Assembly: GCA_964624855.1 (NCBI GenBank)
Contig: CAZUZW010000004.1
Span: 19,071 to 83,070 of the forward strand
Length of the DNA: 64,000 nucleotides
DNA from: CAUZIB01 sp964624855
GTDB taxonomy: Bacteria > Acidobacteriota > Vicinamibacteria > Vicinamibacterales > UBA8438
Direction: 5' to 3'
A model generated the notes under the pieces. That model did no database searches, was not told the origin of the DNA, and saw only the letters and a program-made list of their open reading frames with translations. Each line of letters opens with the position of its first letter. Within the stretch, counting starts at the first letter, position 1. A program made the position numbers and the translations under genes. Shown piece after piece: positions 7,955 through 17,179 of this stretch.

Positions 7955-9267
7955 CTGTGCCGCAGTAAGTTCAACGTGTCGAAGAAACCGGGATACGACA
8001 CGTTAACAACGTCAGAATTCTTGATCATAGTAGGCCCGGTTAAGCCAAGAGCAGCAATGGCAAACGCCATTGCCATACGATGGTCACCTGCGGCATCGAC
8101 GATTCCTCCGGACGGTGGGTCCTGGGCGTAGACTTCGAATCCGTCTGGGAATTCGTCGACTTTGGCACCCATGTGACGAAGACCAGAAACTAAAACCTCG
8201 ATTCGGTCGCTTTCTTTGGTGCGTAGTTCGCTTGCTCCATTAAGCCGGAAACCTTGACCGTGCAGCCCCAGTGCGGCGAGGGCCGGTAGTTCGTCGATCA
8301 GAGCTGGAACATCTGTCCCTTTCACAATGATCGGATGGAGTTCCGCGTGGGAGACCGTAACGGTTCCGTATGGTTCGGGCGAAGTTGTTTCTGCAGGCTC
8401 TATGGCGACGCGCGCGCCGACACCTTGAAGTACATCAAGTAGTCGTGTTCGCGTGGGATTAAGTCCCACATGTGATACCTGGATGACGGATCCAGGGAGT
8501 GCTGCGGCGGCCACAAACCAAAATGCAGCCGACGAAAAATCACCGGGAATGGCTAACGAGGCGGCTACCAGCTGCTGCCCCCCTACGATGCCGACAGCCT
8601 GCCCTTCACGCACGAGGTTGACTCCGAAAATAGGTAGTGCCCGTTCGGTATGGTCACGTGTCTGAACGGGTTCTTTTATCCACGTCGTTCCATTTGCCTG
8701 TAGTCCTGCTAGTAATATCGCACTCTTAACTTGGGCGCTGGCCATAGGGGGGGTGTAGTCGATCGCTTCAAGAGATCTTCCTGTGATTGTCAACGGAGGG
8801 CAGCCCTTATGTGTTTCCACCTGAGCACCCATTGCTTGCAGCGGAGCTACGATTCGCTGCATCGGTCGACGACTCAACGACTGGTCGCCGGTGACGGTGG
8901 TAGTGAAAGAGTGTGCGGCCAGAGCTCCAGCCATCAATCGCATCGTTGTACCCGAGTTGCCAGCGTCTAGAGACCCGTTAACCGATGCGAATCCTTTCAG
9001 GCCTGACCCGGCAATGGTAATCGTTGCTCCTTGGTCAGTGGGCGAATCTGTTGATGACTCTAGAGATATACCAAGTTGCCGCAAACAACGGAGTGTAGAA
9101 TCGCAATCGGCTCCGGGTGCGTAGCCCTGAAGCTCGGACTCTCCTTCTGCTAGTGCAGCAAGGATTGCGTATCGATGTGAAATAGATTTATCACCGGGAA
9201 CATGAAGGCTTCCACTTACGTATCCGCCTGGATCAATGGTGGTTGTAGTGGCCTTGATGTCGTCCAT
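7951..9267 (-). CDS. aroA: 3-phosphoshikimate 1-carboxyvinyltransferase (EPSP synthase)
   Basis: Transfers enolpyruvyl from PEP to shikimate 3-phosphate. Signature blocks are present: 'VPGDKSISHRYAILAALAEG' near the N-terminus, 'LDAGNSGTTMRLMAGALA', and 'RTKESDRIEVLVSGL' followed by 'AAGDHRMAMAFAIAAL' near the C-terminus. The start chosen is the ATG at 9267, giving 438 residues; a TTG 18 bases upstream is possible but unnecessary. It is first in the aroA-aroK pair. The 264-base space to the divergent gene at 9532 must hold promoters for both directions; none is obvious by eye. Confidence 0.95.
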   Translation of the reverse strand: MDDIKATTTTIDPGGYVSGSLHVPGDKSISHRYAILAALAEGESELQGYAPGADCDSTLRCLRQLGISLESSTDSPTDQGATITIAGSGLKGFASVNGSLDAGNSGTTMRLMAGALAAHSFTTTVTGDQSLSRRPMQRIVAPLQAMGAQVETHKGCPPLTITGRSLEAIDYTPPMASAQVKSAILLAGLQANGTTWIKEPVQTRDHTERALPIFGVNLVREGQAVGIVGGQQLVAASLAIPGDFSSAAFWFVAAAALPGSVIQVSHVGLNPTRTRLLDVLQGVGARVAIEPAETTSPEPYGTVTVSHAELHPIIVKGTDVPALIDELPALAALGLHGQGFRLNGASELRTKESDRIEVLVSGLRHMGAKVDEFPDGFEVYAQDPPSGGIVDAAGDHRMAMAFAIAALGLTGPTMIKNSDVVNVSYPGFFDTLNLLRHR

Positions 9268-9531
9268 GGGCGAACTATACAACAATGTCTCTATGTCCTT
9301 AGTTCAGAGGGGATGCTTGCTTGATCGGTGCTTGCTAGGTATTGTGAGTTCGATTTTTAAAAGGGATTCCCCGATAGATACTAGGAGCGATCAATCGTGT
9401 TGACCCGTGTAGGAGACGTCTAATTGTTCCATTCCTGCCGTAGCATCCTTCGGGTGTGCGCCAAGAATGTTTACGTGCGGCAAGTTACTTAAGTTCATCG
9501 TCCCAAGAGCTTCGGAATCCTTAAATAATCA

Positions 9532-10356
9532 ATGTCTCTTGACTCACAATTCCTTGAAACAGCAATAGAAATTGCAGTTAAGGCGGGAGAGATCCAGTTG
9601 GACCGACAAGGTTCGGATCTCACAGTGGACAAGAAAGGGCCGATCGACATAGTTACGGAAGTGGACGTAGAAATAGAGCGTTTCGGTCGTCAGTTGATTG
9701 CAAAACGTTTTCCTACACACAGTGTGCTCGGCGAAGAATTTCCAAATCAACCCGAAGCAGCGAATGGGTCGTCCAGCTACTGCTGGATGTTTGATCCTAT
9801 CGATGGGACCGTGAACTATGCCCATGGCCTTCCGATTTATTGCTGCTCGCTGGCACTGGAAGTTGACGGTCAAACTGAACTTGGAGTTGTTTTTGATCCT
9901 AGCCGACAGGAGTTGTTTGTTGCCGAACGTGGCGGCGGCGCTCGACTTAATGGCGGATTGTTAACTGTTTCGACGGAAACAAATTTAGGTGATTCTATGT
10001 TGTGTACGGGGTTCCCTTATGATGTACGTGAGATGGTCGACGACGTTGTGGGTTTGTTTGGTTCATTTGTGAGTTCCGCTCGCGCTGTGAGGCGCTTAGG
10101 GTCGGCAGCCCTCGATCTTTGTTATGTGGCAGCCGGGCGTTTTGATGGCTTTTGGGAGCAGCGGCTGTTCCCGTGGGACCTTGCCGCAGGTGCGTTGATG
10201 ATCGAAGAGGCAGGGGGGCGGGTCACTGGATTTAGCGGAGAGATGTTCGATCCGAGAGATGGTGCAATAGTGGCCTCGAATGGGCCCCTCCATAGTCAGA
10301 TGCTCTCGGTCATCCAGAACTTTGAGCCTAGCCACGCTATAAGAGGAATAGATTGA
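9532..10356 (+). CDS. Inositol monophosphatase family phosphatase
   Basis: This 274-residue Mg-dependent sugar/inositol phosphatase has the metal-binding blocks of the family: 'EEFP' near residue 64-67, 'FDPIDGTVNYAHGLPIYCCS' around 87-106, and 'WDLAAGALMIEEAGG' near 220. It hydrolyses inositol-1-phosphate or a related substrate such as a sugar or nucleotide phosphate. Exact substrate and SuhB-like roles cannot be decided from sequence. No Shine-Dalgarno is seen; 'TTAAAT' lies five bases before the ATG. It opens a rightward series with a VTT-domain protein and a GT2 enzyme. Confidence 0.88.
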   Translation: MSLDSQFLETAIEIAVKAGEIQLDRQGSDLTVDKKGPIDIVTEVDVEIERFGRQLIAKRFPTHSVLGEEFPNQPEAANGSSSYCWMFDPIDGTVNYAHGLPIYCCSLALEVDGQTELGVVFDPSRQELFVAERGGGARLNGGLLTVSTETNLGDSMLCTGFPYDVREMVDDVVGLFGSFVSSARAVRRLGSAALDLCYVAAGRFDGFWEQRLFPWDLAAGALMIEEAGGRVTGFSGEMFDPRDGAIVASNGPLHSQMLSVIQNFEPSHAIRGID

Positions 10357-10421
10357 GGACCGGTACAGCCATCTCCCATTACTTTTTGTCCGTGTACTCG
10401 GGCTAGAAGACAAGCTCCTCG

Positions 10422-10427
10422 TATAAT
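10422..10427 (+). promoter_or_regulatory. Possible -10 box just upstream of the VTT-domain gene
   Basis: A perfect TATAAT lies 11 bases before the ATG at 10439, with no Shine-Dalgarno between. If used, transcription would start within a few bases of the start codon, giving a leaderless or nearly leaderless message. No good -35 element is found at the proper spacing, so this is only a suggestion. Confidence 0.3.
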
Positions 10428-10438
10428 TTCACCACCAT

Positions 10439-11041
10439 ATGGCAAAGATTATTGGTTGGGTTCAGGCGTTTGCATTATCGATAGGTGGCCCAGGGCTGTT
10501 CTTGGTTGCGTTTCTTGATTCGTCCTTTCTCTCGCTACCTGAGATCAATGACATTCTTGTTATTGTGATGGTCATTGAAAATAAAGAGTTAATGACCTAT
10601 TACGCATCGATGGCGACTCTGGGTTCAGTGGCTGGATGCTTGTTACTCTACGGTATCGGTAGTCGGGGTGGGCAGCCCTTGCTGAGGAAGCGGTTCGGTG
10701 GACCCCGTTTAGAGCGTGCAATGGAGCTGTCTAGAAAATATGGAGTATTGGCGGTTGCAGTACCAGCTATCTTGCCTCCGCCTGCGCCGTTTAAAGTATT
10801 TGTTCTTTTGGCAGGCGTCTCTCGGGTTCCGTTGTTGCAGTTTGTTCTGGCTGTGGCTTTTGGTCGAGGAATTCGTTATTTCGGTGAAGGTTGGCTAGCG
10901 GTAAGGTACGGTGACGCAGCGATCGAGATATTGGCGCAGAATGGTAATACAGTATCCGTCGTGTTAGCCGTGGTTATCTTGCTCCTCGGCGCGACCTATT
11001 TTTTTTGGAGGCGCTTTCGGCGTGTTAGTGCCAATGATTGA
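10439..11041 (+). CDS. VTT-domain (DedA/YqaA-type) membrane protein
   Basis: This 200-residue inner-membrane protein shows the re-entrant VTT/SNARE-associated fold: 'FLVAFLDSSFLSLPEINDIL' near the N-terminus, 'YGIGSRGGQPLLRKRFGG' in the middle, and 'PAILPPPAPFKVFVLLAG', where prolines mark the second re-entrant loop. Proteins of this superfamily move polyprenyl phosphate or phospholipids across membranes. Given the glycan genes nearby, recycling of undecaprenyl phosphate is a reasonable inference. The final helix 'VSVVLAVVILLLGATYFFW' is followed by a basic tail. Confidence 0.82.
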   Translation: MAKIIGWVQAFALSIGGPGLFLVAFLDSSFLSLPEINDILVIVMVIENKELMTYYASMATLGSVAGCLLLYGIGSRGGQPLLRKRFGGPRLERAMELSRKYGVLAVAVPAILPPPAPFKVFVLLAGVSRVPLLQFVLAVAFGRGIRYFGEGWLAVRYGDAAIEILAQNGNTVSVVLAVVILLLGATYFFWRRFRRVSAND

Positions 11042-11153
11042 CCGAAGCTTCTAAGCTGCTGACTTGAAAGGTAGTTGTGTTGACCAACTGCATGGTGAAC
11101 CCTATAATCGTTTTGCTTGTTTCCTGCGTGCAGTACTCTCTTGGCCACTGAGA

Positions 11154-12143
11154 ATGAATCCTGAAATTTCGGTCGTTATACCTCTTTATAACGAAGAACC
11201 TAACGTCGGCGAACTCTACTCGGAATTGACGACGGCCTTGGAAGAACTCGGCCGGACGTATGAGCTGATTTTTGTTGACGATGGAAGTAGCGATAGCACC
11301 TATAAGTTACTCGCAGGATTTCACGCGGACGATCCGCGAGTCTGTGTTGTCTGTCTGCGCCGGAATTTTGGCCAAACAGCAGCATTTGCAGCCGGCTTTA
11401 ATCGTGCTCGAGGCCGTTATATCGTTACATCTGACGGTGATCTTCAAAATGATCCTAGAGACATTGCGTCAATGCTTTCGAAATTGGAGGACGGTTTCGA
11501 CATTGTCTGTGGTTGGCGGAAAGATCGGAAGGACCCATGGTTTTCTAGGAAGCTTCCGTCGATGATTGCCAACTGGCTGATTTCGGTTACGACTCAGGTG
11601 AAACTGCATGACTATGGATGTTCACTAAAAGTGTTCCGGGCTGAAGTCGTTAAGACGCTTAGACTGTATGGTGAGATGCATCGTTTTATTCCCGCGATCG
11701 CGAGCGAGCAAGGAGTCAGGATTGCGGAGTCAGTGGTTAATCATCGGCCGCGACGGTTTGGTCGATCTAAATATGGATTAACACGAACGGTTCGGGTTGT
11801 GTTTGACTTGGTTACCGTCAAGTTTCTGCTCAGTTATTCGACGCGCCCATTACAGATGTTTGGTCCCGCTGGCTTATTGCTTGGAGTGCCTGGGACGCTT
11901 ATCACTTTGTATTTGGTTTATGTTCGTTTGTTTGAAGGGCAGGCGATCGGCGATCGACCACTATTGTTACTTTCTATCCTTATGGTATTTACTGGACTGC
12001 AGCTGATCACATTGGGATTGTTGGCGGAACTGCAGGCCAGAACCTATCATGAGTCCCAAGGTAAGCCGATTTACGTAGTCAGGGAAGTGCTTGAAACCTC
12101 AAGTGGGAGCGGTGGTGGAGAAGCCTCGTTGACTAAAGATTAG
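11154..12143 (+). CDS. Glycosyltransferase family 2, polyprenyl-phosphate glycosyltransferase type
   Basis: An open frame extends upstream to a TTG at 11064, but the GT2 fold begins at the ATG at 11154 ('MNPEISVVIPLYNEEPNV'), giving 330 residues. The nucleotide-binding 'FVDDGSSDST' and the metal site 'TSDGDLQNDP' (DxD-like) are clear. Two C-terminal membrane helices ('PAGLLLGVPGTLITLYLVYV' and 'LLLLSILMVFTGLQLITLGL') match the ArnC/GtrB/dolichol-phosphate mannosyltransferase group. These enzymes move a sugar from a nucleotide sugar to polyprenyl phosphate at the cytoplasmic face. The donor sugar is unknown. GT-C proteins elsewhere in the window could use the product. Confidence 0.88.
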   Translation: MNPEISVVIPLYNEEPNVGELYSELTTALEELGRTYELIFVDDGSSDSTYKLLAGFHADDPRVCVVCLRRNFGQTAAFAAGFNRARGRYIVTSDGDLQNDPRDIASMLSKLEDGFDIVCGWRKDRKDPWFSRKLPSMIANWLISVTTQVKLHDYGCSLKVFRAEVVKTLRLYGEMHRFIPAIASEQGVRIAESVVNHRPRRFGRSKYGLTRTVRVVFDLVTVKFLLSYSTRPLQMFGPAGLLLGVPGTLITLYLVYVRLFEGQAIGDRPLLLLSILMVFTGLQLITLGLLAELQARTYHESQGKPIYVVREVLETSSGSGGGEASLTKD

Positions 12144-12305
12144 CTATCGGAACGGTCTCTGTAAGTAGTCGTGCTAGTGGTTCTTTCTAGTTGATTGTCC
12201 ATCGACTTATTCAGGCTGATTTTCTAGGTAGAATTTTCTGTCGGCCGGGTGCACATTCAGGAGACCTGGCGCTTGCCGCCGGATTTGGCGCTTCTATGCG
12301 ATGTT

Positions 12306-13379
12306 TTAAAGTTGTCGAATTGCCGTAGCGACTTTCGTCACAGTTTCATCAGAAAGTTCAGGGTAGATGGGAAGGGACAACTGTTCGGTTGCCAGTTGTT
12401 CAGCCACAGGGAAATCTCCGGGCTGGTAATTAAGGCCTGAGTATTTCTTTTGTTGGTGCACAGCCTGGGGGTAGTGCACACTGACCTCTATTTCTTGGGT
12501 CCTCAGATTTTCCTGCAGTGCGTGCTGTTGTGGCGACCGGATTGCATAAATATGAAATGCGTGGCCTGAATAAGCCATGGTCAACGGCAAGCCAAGCGCC
12601 GTATCTTTCAGAAGTTCTGTGTATCGAGAAGCAATCACTCGACGACGTGTAGTCCACGCCTCAAGATGGGGTAGTTTAACCCTGAGAATCGCCGCTTGAA
12701 TCGCCGCCATCCGATAGTTCCCTGATCCTTGTTCTGGTCCCCAAGTCCTCAAGTGACGGATCGCATCTGCGAGGGAGGCATTCTTGGTAACTACCATTCC
12801 CGCATCGCCGCAGGCACTGAGATTCTTAGAGGGATAAAAACTGAAACACGATAGGTCCCCGAGGCCACCTACCGGAGTACCTTTATACGTCGCACCATGC
12901 GCTTGACAGGCGTCTTCGATCACGCTCACGCCATGGCGCCGGCTTATGGCCAAGATCGGGTCCATATCAGCCGGCTGACCAAATAGATGGACGGGTAGGA
13001 CCGCTTTGGTTCGCTCGGTGACTGCATTTTCTAAGAGGGCTACGTCCATGGTGAGCGACTGAGGATCGATGTCGATCAGTCGAGGTGTTGCGCCAGTTGC
13101 GAGAATTGCGGAAATGGTAGCTTCGAATGTGTACGGCACTGTGATGACTTCATCGCCAGGACCGATCCCTAAGGCGAGGAGTGATAGATAAATAGCACTG
13201 GTTCCAGAGTTTAGTCCGACTGCATGGGCCGCGCCGCAAGAACTGCCAAACTCAGATTCGAATGCTTCGACCTCGGGTCCTAGTACATAACGACCGCTTT
13301 TGAGAACCCGACCGACAGCTGTGTCGATTTCGTTCTTCAGCCCGCTATATTGGCTAGGTAGGTCAATCGAGGAAATCAC
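12306..13379 (-). CDS. DegT/DnrJ/EryC1/StrS aminotransferase
   Basis: A PLP-dependent sugar aminotransferase that installs an amino group on a keto nucleotide sugar, used in amino-sugar glycan synthesis. 'LNSGTSAIYLSLLALGIGPG' and 'VIEDACQAHGATYKG' are family hallmarks; 'SFYPSKNLSACGDAGMVV' holds the PLP lysine. An open frame runs further upstream, but the homologous part starts at 'ISSIDLPSQYSGLKNEI', so a GTG at 13379 is preferred (357 residues). This also removes the overlap with the divergent lipoprotein gene. The partner dehydratase is not obvious in the window. Confidence 0.87.
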   Translation of the reverse strand: MISSIDLPSQYSGLKNEIDTAVGRVLKSGRYVLGPEVEAFESEFGSSCGAAHAVGLNSGTSAIYLSLLALGIGPGDEVITVPYTFEATISAILATGATPRLIDIDPQSLTMDVALLENAVTERTKAVLPVHLFGQPADMDPILAISRRHGVSVIEDACQAHGATYKGTPVGGLGDLSCFSFYPSKNLSACGDAGMVVTKNASLADAIRHLRTWGPEQGSGNYRMAAIQAAILRVKLPHLEAWTTRRRVIASRYTELLKDTALGLPLTMAYSGHAFHIYAIRSPQQHALQENLRTQEIEVSVHYPQAVHQQKKYSGLNYQPGDFPVAEQLATEQLSLPIYPELSDETVTKVATAIRQL

Positions 13380-13442
13380 GTCTGTAGACAGATTAGCATG
13401 GCGACCGGCCGTGCGTTGACCAAAGGCTTGGCGCAGGATACG

Positions 13443-14543
13443 ATGACGGGCTTGTACACAATGATGCGGGTCAACCTGAGGAGAGCCAGTCACAGAGCTT
13501 TGGTTGCTGTTTGTGGGAGTCTGTTGCTGGGTGCGTGTAGTGAGTCATCTCCCACTCCATTGGCGCCATCGTCCCTCCCAACCGAGAAAGTCGAGTTGTT
13601 TTCTCTAACTTGTGCTCCGAGCGTGTCTCGTCAGTCTTTCGAGGGAGAGGCTGTCGCGGTGCAGTATGGGGCGCCGACGACTTACGGTGGACTGGAACCG
13701 GTCACGACTGAGTGTCTCCCGGAATCTGGTACGGCCTTCTCCGTTGGGACGACAACCGTGACTTGCACCGGACGGGACGGGCTTCAACAAACCGCCAGTT
13801 GCACGCTGTCCGTACGAATCATTCCCACAATAGGTGTTAGCCGCATTCTGGCATTTGGTGACAGCTTGACCGCCGGTGTTACGTCTGACGTGATACCGAC
13901 GAGCGTTGAGATACGTCCCAGCAAGTCGTATCCGGCCCAACTAGGTGAACTTTTAAGTCAGCGTTACAGTGGGCAGGCCATCCGCATGACAAATTCTGGT
14001 GTTCCAGGCGAGAAGGCAGTCAATGCAGTATCTAGATTTAAGAGGGAATTGGCCAGAGTTCAACCCGATGTTGTTCTGATAATGGAAGGAACCAATGACT
14101 TGGATCCTGACACCCTGAGCCCAGGTATTCAGGCTGCTGCCGCGGTCGAGACGATGGTACAACATGCGAAGACGCGCGGCGTCGATCCCATTCTTGCTAC
14201 CATCCCGCCGCAGAGGACCGCTCGAAGTACCCAACCTGCGGTGGTCCCATACAATGAACGTATTAGGCAGGTCGCAGTTCGACAGGGTGTGCCTTTGGTC
14301 GATGTCTACCAAATTATTAATACTGGCTTATGTATCGGTGCGGGTTCACTGGACCTCTCTTGTCTTGGTGACGACCATATGCATCCAACCATAGAAGGGT
14401 ATAGCTTGATTGCTGCTGGGTTCCTTCAAAGATTTATAGCGATCTACGAACCTGGTGGGGCGGGACTGGGATTTCAGCCCCGGACTTTATCCGATCAATT
14501 GTTGCCACCAGATGGCCGTATTGGGTGGAGAAAGTTCGAGTAG
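13443..14543 (+). CDS. Lipoprotein with HYR-like domain and SGNH/GDSL hydrolase domain
   Basis: A lipobox 'LLLGAC' puts the mature N-terminus at a lipid-modified cysteine followed by a Ser/Pro-rich linker. A beta-sandwich of HYR type follows ('FSVGTTTVTCTGRDG', 'ASCTLSV'). The C-terminal SGNH esterase has block I 'AFGDSLTAG', block III 'EGTNDL', and block V 'DDHMHPTIEGY' with the catalytic Asp and His. It would act at the cell surface as an esterase or deacylase on glycan or lipid. ATG at 13443 has AGGA just upstream; ATGs at 13461 and 13464 are also possible. It is directly followed by an outer-membrane barrel gene. Confidence 0.82.
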   Translation: MTGLYTMMRVNLRRASHRALVAVCGSLLLGACSESSPTPLAPSSLPTEKVELFSLTCAPSVSRQSFEGEAVAVQYGAPTTYGGLEPVTTECLPESGTAFSVGTTTVTCTGRDGLQQTASCTLSVRIIPTIGVSRILAFGDSLTAGVTSDVIPTSVEIRPSKSYPAQLGELLSQRYSGQAIRMTNSGVPGEKAVNAVSRFKRELARVQPDVVLIMEGTNDLDPDTLSPGIQAAAAVETMVQHAKTRGVDPILATIPPQRTARSTQPAVVPYNERIRQVAVRQGVPLVDVYQIINTGLCIGAGSLDLSCLGDDHMHPTIEGYSLIAAGFLQRFIAIYEPGGAGLGFQPRTLSDQLLPPDGRIGWRKFE

Positions 14544-14551
14544 TCGTGAAA

Positions 14552-15316
14552 ATGTCACCGGCACTCCATAGGCGTATCATGAGTCTGGTTGGACTGTTTA
14601 TTGGTCTCTACGCGAGCCCGATTTGGGCACAATCTGCAAATGTGTGGGATCGGGTATCGATTCACATGAATGGCGGTGTTCAATCCGGAAGCGATACTGT
14701 CCAAAGAACGTTTTCGTTTCGAGCTTATGGCGAAGATGCCACGTTTAGAGAAAACCACGAAACTCAAAGTGGCAGTATTTTTGATTTTGGTGCATCAGCT
14801 CAGGTTTGGAAGCAACTGCATATTGGGGCATCTTATTCTCAAATGACAGAGGATGATTCGACGACGTTAACCGGCATAGTTCCCCATCCCCTTTCGTTAA
14901 ACGTTTCTAGAACGATCGAACAACAACTTCTTTCCCTTCAACATGAACAGAGAGCCGTGCATTTGCACGTGGCTTGGGTCGTGCCGATCAACGACAGGCT
15001 CGATGTGGCAATTGCCGGTGGTCCCAGTGTTTTTAATCTTACTCAAGGAACGATTGCTGGGTTGGCGGTCAGTGAAGTGTCCGGCGCACCGTGGACGGCA
15101 GTGAGAGTTGACGGCGTCACCGAAGGGTCATTCAAGAAGAACGGCGTTGGTTTGCATGTTGCCGTTGATGTGACGTACATGATTGCCGACAAATTGGGAT
15201 TAGGAGGGCTATTCAGGTATGCGCAAGGCGGTATTGAAGTTCCTTCGTCCGGTCGCAGCCGAACCCTAACTGTTGGCGGTGTTCAGGTCGGCGGTGGTCT
15301 TCGGGTACGCTTTTAA
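14552..15316 (+). CDS. Outer-membrane beta-barrel protein, paralogue of the 33609-34388 gene
   Basis: About 254 residues with a signal peptide ending in 'ASPIWAQ' and alternating amphipathic strands. It ends with 'GGVQVGGGLRVRF', whose terminal Phe is typical of barrels assembled by BAM. The product is clearly related to the minus-strand protein at 33609-34388: both share a middle block of the type 'VPxxxRxxVxxxGGPxxF', a 'G.FRYA.GG' or 'GFFHYAGG' strand, and a closing 'VGG.QxGGGLxxxF'. Start choice is between ATG 14552 and GTG 14546 or 14525. Function unknown; possibly a glycan-associated outer-membrane component. Confidence 0.75.
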   Translation: MSPALHRRIMSLVGLFIGLYASPIWAQSANVWDRVSIHMNGGVQSGSDTVQRTFSFRAYGEDATFRENHETQSGSIFDFGASAQVWKQLHIGASYSQMTEDDSTTLTGIVPHPLSLNVSRTIEQQLLSLQHEQRAVHLHVAWVVPINDRLDVAIAGGPSVFNLTQGTIAGLAVSEVSGAPWTAVRVDGVTEGSFKKNGVGLHVAVDVTYMIADKLGLGGLFRYAQGGIEVPSSGRSRTLTVGGVQVGGGLRVRF

Positions 15317-15327
15317 CTAGCGTCCAA

Positions 15328-17115
15328 TTATGGCGATCTGCTGTCGTATCGTTTTTTCAGTCCGACGAGTACGCCTAGGAATCTTTTGTCATCGGACTTA
15401 GCGTTACGAAGAGTCGGTACGAACCCGGTTTGAGTTTCGACAGTCAGCACAAAGTTTTGAACGTCCCGCGCTAAGACGCCGGTCACTGGTATATCTAACG
15501 TTTTAATTTCGTTGGGTTCGAGATCAAGATGGTATGTAGACCCGTCCAAGCTAATGGTTGCCGCATTTTTGATTGGGGATTGAACAGACACTTCTAATCC
15601 CGTTACAGGCGGATCGGTTCGGATGATGATGTCGGCTCGTGCATCTCCAGCGACCCAGATCCCAGGCTCTTCAGGCTGCCACACGTTGTTGTCGAGGTAG
15701 TAAAGTAAGAGTGGCGGGTCGTTGCCGTACGCGATGCGTGCTCGTCTTTGATCAAGCTGGACGGGCAAGTCATTAACCATGGTCAATTCGATTGGGAGTA
15801 ACCGAAAGAGGCCGTTTTGGGTGTTTTCCCAAGGGCGTTTAGCGGCAACGAATGGATTGACTAGAATTTGAGCTACAAAGAGTGCACCACCGCACCACAT
15901 CGCTAAACCTGGAAGAATCGTTCTGGCTGTGGGAATCAGAAAAAATAGTGCTGGATAAATACTGAGGAAGTAACGATTTCCTGGTGGACCACCGCCTCCT
16001 GACCACGTATTAGGAAGAAATATTAGTAACGCCATCGCGGTTAACGTTACTGTCCCAATTATCAGTACATGCCAGACCACGAGTTCCCGCCGGCGGAGCA
16101 AGACCCAAATCAAGATAACAATTGCTGGGAAATAATAGGGAATCAGGCCGAAGTGTCGGCCGAACAAGAAGTAGGGCACGTTACGCCCTAAATGGTCCCA
16201 CCCTTCAAATTCTACCGTCTCGGTTGTGACAGCAATTCCTGCAGTGTCAAACGTTACGTCGTCACTCTGAAATGGAAATTGACCATAGAAGGTCTTTCGG
16301 TCACCACCTTGGTAGTTGAATTCACCAGACACTAGGGCGTTTATACCGAATCCTGTCGCGACAACTAAAGCAAATACAACTCCATTGGCCAGACCTCTAC
16401 GAAATTGTCCTCGCCACCAAGCGAGGCCGATGAGGGGCAAGATGAGCAGTACGTTGCTCGGTTTTGAAAATGTTGCTAATCCAAGTAATACGGCGCCTAT
16501 GACGTCCGTAGATATACCAGTCGGCGAGTTGGTGGCTGAAGTGGAGTTCTCGTCTGAGGGGCGAACTTCCTTATAGAGCCAAAAGAAGTAGGCATAGCCC
16601 ACCATTGCCAAGTTAAACGTTTCTGGCATCATCCAGACACCAAATAGTGGTGCAATAGATGCCACAAGAAATCCGGTGGAAACTAGGACAGCATGAAAGG
16701 GAGTCATACGGGTGGCAGCAAACAAGTAAAGACAAAAGACTAGACCGGCTAGTAAGACAACATTCAAGAGTAGGAGGCCATTCAGGCCAGCCAATATAAA
16801 GAATGGTGTTGCTACCAGTGGATAGATAAATGATTTTCCAAAATAGAGGTGGTCTTCCGTGCCCTGTCCTCGTTTCAGGAAAATTCCTTCTGGGCCGCTC
16901 TGGTACAAGGGCCAAAATCGTTCTAGGTCATGTTCTTCAAAAGTTAGGTCACCGTCGTGAGCAAGACTCAAGGTCATCGAGACATACGTAGCCTCGTCGC
17001 TCTTGAGACCATATGTGGTCTGAACGGGATTGATAAACAGTGCTCCGACGGCCAGGAAGCCGGACAAGAGCAGGAACACTAGGAGGCCAGGATCTGGCGA
17101 CCTCTTGAATGACAC
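15328..17115 (-). CDS. GT-C type membrane glycosyltransferase (ArnT/PMT-like)
   Basis: A 595-residue protein with around ten or more membrane helices and a periplasmic C-terminal beta-rich domain. Early in the sequence 'GLKSDEATYVSMTLSLAHDG' matches the first-loop Asp/Glu region of GT-C enzymes that take sugars from polyprenyl-phosphate sugar. The start is GTG. It ends 11 bases from the convergent barrel gene and starts 64 bases from the divergent GlpD-like gene at 17180. Substrate unknown. The GT2 enzyme at 11154 could make its donor. Confidence 0.75.
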   Translation of the reverse strand: MSFKRSPDPGLLVFLLLSGFLAVGALFINPVQTTYGLKSDEATYVSMTLSLAHDGDLTFEEHDLERFWPLYQSGPEGIFLKRGQGTEDHLYFGKSFIYPLVATPFFILAGLNGLLLLNVVLLAGLVFCLYLFAATRMTPFHAVLVSTGFLVASIAPLFGVWMMPETFNLAMVGYAYFFWLYKEVRPSDENSTSATNSPTGISTDVIGAVLLGLATFSKPSNVLLILPLIGLAWWRGQFRRGLANGVVFALVVATGFGINALVSGEFNYQGGDRKTFYGQFPFQSDDVTFDTAGIAVTTETVEFEGWDHLGRNVPYFLFGRHFGLIPYYFPAIVILIWVLLRRRELVVWHVLIIGTVTLTAMALLIFLPNTWSGGGGPPGNRYFLSIYPALFFLIPTARTILPGLAMWCGGALFVAQILVNPFVAAKRPWENTQNGLFRLLPIELTMVNDLPVQLDQRRARIAYGNDPPLLLYYLDNNVWQPEEPGIWVAGDARADIIIRTDPPVTGLEVSVQSPIKNAATISLDGSTYHLDLEPNEIKTLDIPVTGVLARDVQNFVLTVETQTGFVPTLRNAKSDDKRFLGVLVGLKKRYDSRSP

Positions 17116-17179
17116 AGGATACTATATACCTCATCGCGGTCGATCATCGGGTGTTGAGGTCGAGCTGCGGGTCCATCTA

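Noticed and set aside
17030..17179. In-frame upstream extension of the GlpD-like gene
   Set aside because: It would overlap the divergent GT-C gene start; the FAD-binding region begins soon after the ATG at 17180.
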